64,000 nt of DNA from Pseudomonadota bacterium (GTDB taxonomy: Bacteria > Pseudomonadota > Alphaproteobacteria > Acetobacterales > Acetobacteraceae), in contig JAJZSY010000015.1 in the NCBI GenBank assembly GCA_021849425.1, forward strand, positions 1-64,000, given 5' to 3'. The position numbers and the translations under genes were made by a program. Each line of letters opens with the position of its first letter. Positions within the stretch are counted from its first letter, which is position 1. The notes below the pieces were generated by a model, which was given only the letters and a program-made list of their open reading frames with translations, did not search any database and was not told where the DNA came from. This document shows, one piece after another, positions 59,981 through 64,000 of this stretch.

Positions 59981-60044
59981 GAGCCCCTTCTTGCCCCTGG
60001 CCGCCGGCGGGCATAGGAGGATCGCTCAACCAGGGACTGCCGCC

Positions 60045-60977
60045 ATGCCGCTCAGCGATTCCGACCGCACCGAGATCGAGGCCGCGCGCGCCGAAACCGC
60101 GCCGACCCGCCGCGCCACCGTGCCGGCGCTCGAGGCCATGCTCTTCAGTGCGATGCCCGTGCTCGATCACGGATTCGTTCGCGTCATCGACTATATGGGC
60201 GACGATGCCGCGGTGGTTCAGGCGGCGCGCGTCTCCTACGGCCGGGGCACCCGCAAGGTGAGCGAGGACGAGGGGCTGATCCGCTACCTCATGCGCCACC
60301 GGCATTCCACACCCTTCGAAATGTGCGAGATCAAGCTGCACGTGAAGCTGCCGATCTTCGTGGCGCGCCAGTGGATCCGCCATCGCACCGCGAACGTCAA
60401 CGAATACTCCGCCCGCTATTCGGTGATGGACCGGGAATTCTACATCCCCTCCCCGGCCAATCTCGCCGCGCAGTCAGCCAGCAACCGCCAGGGCCGCGGC
60501 GATCTGCTCGAGGGCGACGAGGCGGCCGAGGTGCTCGCCATGCTGCGCGCGGATGCCGGGCGGAACTATACGCATTACGAACACATGCTGAACGAGGGCG
60601 GCGCCGACCCCTCCCGCCGCGGCCTCGCGCGGGAACTCGCCCGGATGAATCTGACGCTCAACACCTATACCCAGTGGTACTGGAAGACCGACCTGCACAA
60701 CCTCTTCCACTTCCTCTCGCTGCGCGCCGATCCGCACGCCCAGTACGAGATCCGCGCCTATGCCGAGGCCATCCTCGACATCGCCCGCGCATGGGTTCCG
60801 GCGAGTTGCCGGGCGTTCGAGGAATACCGCATGGGGGCGGCAAGCTTCTCGGCGACGATGCTGGCCGTCCTGCGCCGGATGCTGGCCGGCGAACCGGTTG
60901 ATCAGCCGCAATCCGGCCTCTCGAAACGCGAATGGGACGAGATGATGGCCGCCCTCGCCCCGCCCGGGCCGATCTGA
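60045..60977 (+). CDS. thyX: FAD-dependent thymidylate synthase
   Basis: 310-residue flavin enzyme methylating dUMP with methylene-THF. The ThyX motif appears as RHRHSTPFE, with [24 protein letters not shown] as the FAD/dUMP stretch. ATG 60045, 8 bases after AGGGA, gives the usual length; an upstream Met would run into the tmRNA promoter. It diverges from ssrA. No thyA is in the window. Confidence 0.96.
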   Translation: MPLSDSDRTEIEAARAETAPTRRATVPALEAMLFSAMPVLDHGFVRVIDYMGDDAAVVQAARVSYGRGTRKVSEDEGLIRYLMRHRHSTPFEMCEIKLHVKLPIFVARQWIRHRTANVNEYSARYSVMDREFYIPSPANLAAQSASNRQGRGDLLEGDEAAEVLAMLRADAGRNYTHYEHMLNEGGADPSRRGLARELARMNLTLNTYTQWYWKTDLHNLFHFLSLRADPHAQYEIRAYAEAILDIARAWVPASCRAFEEYRMGAASFSATMLAVLRRMLAGEPVDQPQSGLSKREWDEMMAALAPPGPI

Positions 60978-60991
60978 CCGACGCCTTTTTA

Positions 60992-61003
60992 CGAAATATT
61001 TCG
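60992..61003. promoter_or_regulatory. 12-base palindrome upstream of hemA
   Basis: CGAAATATTTCG is a perfect palindrome in the 131-base gap between thyX and hemA, preceded by TTTTT. TTGACG follows at 61023-61028 as a possible -35 box. The site could be an operator for hemA or part of the thyX 3' end. No known FNR or Irr consensus is matched. Confidence 0.35.
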
Positions 61004-61108
61004 GCTGTTTGAACTTATGTCCTTGACGAGACGCGCAACTTTCCGCGCAATGACATGCAATCCGGGCGCGGACACGGCATCGCCCCGAAGGACTGCGAGG
61101 AGCACCGT

Positions 61109-62335
61109 ATGAATCGCGACCATCCGTTCATCGCCGAATGCGACAAGGCCCTGGCCGACATCCGCGCCGCCGGGCGCTATCGCCGGTTCGTCGCGCTGGA
61201 AAAGCTGGCCGACCGCTTTCCGTATTACAAGGTGACGATGGAAGGCCACACCCAGGACATCCTGGTCTGGTCCTCGAACGACTATCTGGCCATGGGCACC
61301 GACCCGGAGGTGATCGAAGCCTCGATCGAGGCCGCGCGCACGATGGGCGCCGGCGCCGGCGGCACCCGCAACATCGCCGGCTCCTCGCCGATCCATGTCG
61401 CGCTGGAGGCGGAGCTTGCCGCGTTGCATGGCAAGGATGCCGCCCTGCTCTTCACCTCGGGCTATGTCTCGAACCAGGCGACGCTGACCGCGATCCTCAA
61501 CTCCATGCCCGGCTGGCACGTGTTTTCCGACGCGCAGAACCACAATTCGATGATCGTCGGCATCAAGGGCGGCAAGGCGGCGACGGTGCATGTCTTCGCC
61601 CATAACGACCTGGCCGATCTCGAGGCCAGGCTGGCGGCCGCGCCGGCTGACGCGCCGAAGATGATCGCCTTCGAGAGCGTCTACTCGATGGACGGTGACA
61701 TCGCCCCGATCGGGGCGATCTGCGACCTCGCCGACAAATACAACGCCATCACCTATCTCGACGAGGTTCACGCCGTCGGCATGTATGGTCCGCACGGCGC
61801 CGGCGTCTCCGAGCGCGACGGCGTCGCCCACCGCCTCACCATCATCGAGGGCACGCTCGCCAAGGCCTATGGCTGCCACGGCGGCTATATCGCCGGCGAT
61901 GCCAGCGTGATCGACTATATCCGTTCGGTCGCCGCCGGCTTCATCTTCACCACCGCCCTGCCCCCGCCCACCGTTGCGGCGGCGCTCGCCTCGATCCGGC
62001 GGCTGAAGGTGGATCAGGCCCGGCGCGATACGCTGTTCGAGCGGGCGAACCTGCTGAAATCCAAATTCGACCAGGCCGGCCTGCCGCGCTTGTCGACGGA
62101 AAGCCACATCGTCCCGCTGATGATCGGCAACGCGGCACGGGCAACCGAGGTCTCGATGCGGCTGATCCGCGAATTCGGCATGTATGCGACCCCGATCAAC
62201 TACCCGACGGTGCCCGCCGGAACAGAAAGGCTGCGATTTACGCCCGGCCCGAAACATACCGAGGCAATGATGGACGAACTGGTCCGGGCGCTGCGCCACA
62301 TCCTGTCCGGAGACCAGGCGACGGCCGCGGCCTGA
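61109..62335 (+). CDS. hemA: 5-aminolevulinate synthase
   Basis: 408-residue PLP enzyme condensing glycine and succinyl-CoA, the first step of haem synthesis by the Shemin (C4) route used by alphaproteobacteria. Signatures: [50 protein letters not shown] and the PLP Lys in [21 protein letters not shown] 61109 has GAGGAG about six bases upstream. It demands glycine, like the gcv operon nearby, but no joint control is visible. Confidence 0.97.
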   Translation: MNRDHPFIAECDKALADIRAAGRYRRFVALEKLADRFPYYKVTMEGHTQDILVWSSNDYLAMGTDPEVIEASIEAARTMGAGAGGTRNIAGSSPIHVALEAELAALHGKDAALLFTSGYVSNQATLTAILNSMPGWHVFSDAQNHNSMIVGIKGGKAATVHVFAHNDLADLEARLAAAPADAPKMIAFESVYSMDGDIAPIGAICDLADKYNAITYLDEVHAVGMYGPHGAGVSERDGVAHRLTIIEGTLAKAYGCHGGYIAGDASVIDYIRSVAAGFIFTTALPPPTVAAALASIRRLKVDQARRDTLFERANLLKSKFDQAGLPRLSTESHIVPLMIGNAARATEVSMRLIREFGMYATPINYPTVPAGTERLRFTPGPKHTEAMMDELVRALRHILSGDQATAAA

Positions 62336-62382
62336 TTCGATCTTGCAGGGTGAGCCAAGCCTCGTTATAGGCTCCGGGACAT

Positions 62383-62457
<75 letters not shown>

Positions 62458-62905
62458 TTTTAAATCAATGGCTTAAGCCCGATTTGGCCCGGTTAATTCC
62501 TTCCCTTCCGTAAAATTGTGCTTCGCGGATGCTTCGGAAACCACCGGACAGGGTGACGCAGGATGACGCAATCACGGTTGCGTGATCGCTTGGCCGCCGC
62601 CGGTCGGGCAGGGGGGCAATCTCCGGTTTCACGATTCGGCGGACCAGATGGCAGGGCAACTTTGGGTCCTTCCCCAGCCATCCGCCCGGCGGGGATTTCG
62701 CCCGCCCGATCTTCGGATAGGCACAAGTCCGCAAAACCTGTCCGCAGTCCGCACCCGCCGCGCGGCTTCCTGTTTTTTGTCTGTTGAAACAGCGGCCCTC
62801 GTCCGCTCAGAAACTGGCGCAAGTTGCGCCACTAAACCGGGGCGGGCCAGTGTCACGGCCCGATAGTTTCTGAGGCGCGCGCGGCGGTTCCGGTTATGGC
62901 TGGGG
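62458..62905. other. 448 bases with no convincing gene
   Basis: Region after tRNA-Thr. It contains short frames on both strands with no Shine-Dalgarno and no recognisable protein. TGACGCA recurs (GGTGACGCAGGATGACGCAATC around 62552-62573) and GCGCAAGTTGCGC forms a small palindrome near 62816. No integrase is seen, and no repeat of the tRNA 3' end occurs inside the window. Confidence 0.5.
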
Positions 62906-63160
62906 TCAATCGTCAACCTCCTCCGGCACGGCATAGCCCCGGACCCGGATTGCAGGATTTCCGCGCCTTTCGCGCCATTGGCGATGCTGCCACCCGGCGG
63001 CGGACAAGATCGTGCCTATCTCGCCGGGCGTGACATGCCAGCCGGGGAACGCGGCCCGGCAAGCGGCGGTCAGGGCGGGTGTTGAAACTCGCCCCTCAGA
63101 TGCGGCAGCCAGGGCGCGGGCCAGCAGCAGCACCAGCCCGGCATCGTCCGGCGAGGTCAT
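62906..63160 (-). CDS. Small protein of unknown function, element-like
   Basis: 84 residues from ATG 63160 (overlapping the upstream stop as ATGA). The sequence LLLARALAAASEGRVSTPALTAACRAAFPGWHVTPGEIGTILSAAGW suggests a small helical or winged-helix fold, perhaps DNA-binding. I do not recognise it. It is the last of three coupled minus-strand genes that look like accessory genes of a phage or integrative element. Confidence 0.55.
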   Translation of the reverse strand: MTSPDDAGLVLLLARALAAASEGRVSTPALTAACRAAFPGWHVTPGEIGTILSAAGWQHRQWRERRGNPAIRVRGYAVPEEVDD

Positions 63161-63357
63161 GGCCCGGTTTCCACCTTGAACGCCAGCAGGGCGGCCATAT
63201 CGCGGGCGGCGGCCTCGATCATGTCCGCATGTTCCGCCATCGGTGCATTGCTTAGGCGGGCCAGCAGCTCGGACCATTTCCGATCCAGCCCCCGGATTGC
63301 GGCATCATGCGCGCGGCGGGCGGTGATGATCCGGGCGCGGAGTTCGGCCCTCGTCAT
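63157..63357 (-). CDS. Small helical protein of unknown function, element-like
   Basis: 66 residues, MTRAELRARIITARRAHDAAIRGLDRKWSEL... It is predicted to be almost all helix with heptad-like spacing, rich in Ala, Arg and Glu. Unrecognised. Both ends overlap neighbours by four bases, so its message is translationally coupled to them. Confidence 0.55.
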   Translation of the reverse strand: MTRAELRARIITARRAHDAAIRGLDRKWSELLARLSNAPMAEHADMIEAAARDMAALLAFKVETGP

Positions 63358-63797
63358 GTCTGCACCTCCTGCACCGGCCCACCACCGTGCGGCGGATGGC
63401 ACCGCCCGCACCGCCACCCCAGCCGGTCGCCCCACCATGTCGAGCCGGAGCAGCACCGGCACCGCGCGCCGGGCGTCGGGGCTATCGTCGGGTCCGCCCA
63501 GCTTACCGGCATGTGATGCAGCACCGCCGCCGCCGGGTCCGCCTCGGTCATCATCGCCGCGCGCTCGGTTGCGTCATGCGCGGCGTCGTTTGGGTCTCCC
63601 GGCCAGCACCCGGCGCATATCCAGCCATCCGGGTTCACCACCTCGATCATCGGCCCGGACATGGCACCGCAGCGAGTGCAAGGGGCAGAAATACTCCCCC
63701 TTTTCTCATTGATTCTCACCGCTTTCTCATCACCATGAGAATTGTGAGAAAACGCTCTTGGAAAATTCTCATCCGGTTCCGTAACGAAACCCCCCAT
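63354..63797 (-). CDS. Cysteine-rich zinc-ribbon-like protein, element-like
   Basis: 147 residues from ATG 63797 (an upstream in-frame codon at 63848 is the alternative). One zinc-ribbon-like module is Cys40-x2-Cys43 with Cys61-x2-Cys64 (CTRC...CAGC). A second is Cys113/115/116 with Cys130-x2-Cys133 (CRCC...GWRCGRC). Such proteins often accompany replication or primase genes in prophages and integrative elements, but none is visible here. It heads the three-gene set and lies directly beside a hexamer repeat array that even covers its start. Confidence 0.6.
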   Translation of the reverse strand: MGGFVTEPDENFPRAFSHNSHGDEKAVRINEKRGSISAPCTRCGAMSGPMIEVVNPDGWICAGCWPGDPNDAAHDATERAAMMTEADPAAAVLHHMPVSWADPTIAPTPGARCRCCSGSTWWGDRLGWRCGRCHPPHGGGPVQEVQT

Positions 63798-63981
63798 GAG
63801 AATCGCTGAACGCGGCAGATTTCCTAGGTTTTTTGGCGATTTTCTCACATTCTCATCCCCTAGAGAGTGAGAAATGAGAAAATGCGAGAAAGCCCCGCCG
63901 CCCTCGGATGAGAAATGGCGGAAAACCTCACTTTTCTCATGAGAAACCGGATGAGAAACCCCATGAGAATTTTCATGAGAA
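63703..63981. repeat. Array of TGAGAA/TTCTCA hexamers
   Basis: About 17 copies of the same hexamer in either orientation within 280 bases. TTCTCA is at 63703, 63713, 63724, 63766, 63842, 63850 and 63934; TGAGAA is at 63736, 63745, 63797, 63868, 63875, 63909, 63940, 63952, 63964 and 63976. The last four are spaced exactly 12 bases apart. The array continues to within 20 bases of the window edge. It resembles replication iterons or a clustered operator; no protein-coding explanation is seen. Confidence 0.8.
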
Positions 63982-64000
63982 ACCCGTGCAGCGGCGAGCA

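Noticed and set aside
62465-62934. Several minus-strand frames after tRNA-Thr (for example 62493-62822)
   Set aside because: They overlap each other, lack ribosome sites and show no recognisable protein; codon pattern does not favour any one of them.

Overview
The window is a GC-rich (roughly two thirds GC) stretch of an alphaproteobacterial chromosome, most likely from the Acetobacteraceae (an Acidiphilium/Acidocella-type acidophile or a relative). Pointers are a PQQ synthesis operon, a Shemin-type 5-aminolevulinate synthase, ThyX, a DNPR-type MurE, a circularly permuted tmRNA with the alphaproteobacterial tag ANDNFEALAIAA, a ComEC without a metallo-beta-lactamase domain, and two full TTAA-N7-TTAA boxes of the CtrA kind. 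The genus is inference. No plasmid backbone, rRNA, CRISPR or recognised defence locus is seen.

Layout: 1-1241, the end of an IS21-type element inserted in a family-4 glycosyltransferase gene. 1363-8447, a TetR repressor divergent from an RND efflux operon (outer-membrane lipoprotein, adaptor, pump) and followed by a CueR-like regulator. 8580-15858, a YiiX-type thiol enzyme, a sugar-acid dehydratase with an SDR dehydrogenase, nicotinamidase and a large AsmA-family protein. 15936-16917, tRNA-Tyr and an RlmB-type methyltransferase. 16899-20079, the pqqABCDE operon. 20298-24074, a three-subunit molybdenum hydroxylase of the CoxSLM type. 24263-27278, three surface-polysaccharide genes; 27181-29712, comEC and a small membrane protein.

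29911-48918 is a complete, highly compressed dcw cluster (mraZ-rsmH-ftsL-ftsI-murE-murF-mraY-murD-ftsW-murG-murC-murB-ddl-ftsQ-ftsA-ftsZ, all on the minus strand). Most junctions are 1- to 4-base overlaps. It is driven from a promoter at about 49020-49047 that sits inside four TGGGN boxes with a 10-base period, the MraZ operator pattern, with a CtrA-like box farther upstream. After it come sppA, a Blc-type lipocalin and the glycine cleavage operon gcvT-gcvH-gcvP under a tandem glycine riboswitch. Next are a small exported peptide candidate beside a second CtrA-like box, the NAD(P)HX repair enzyme, an orphan ParA with a membrane partner, an unexplained plus-strand transcript ending in a strong terminator, tmRNA, thyX and hemA.

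At 62383 a tRNA-Thr marks a change of style. The last 1.5 kb carries three tiny overlapping minus-strand genes of unknown function and a dense array of TGAGAA/TTCTCA hexamers. This looks like the edge of an integrated element. It is the least explained part of the window and the best candidate for something undescribed, but what is visible does not establish a system.
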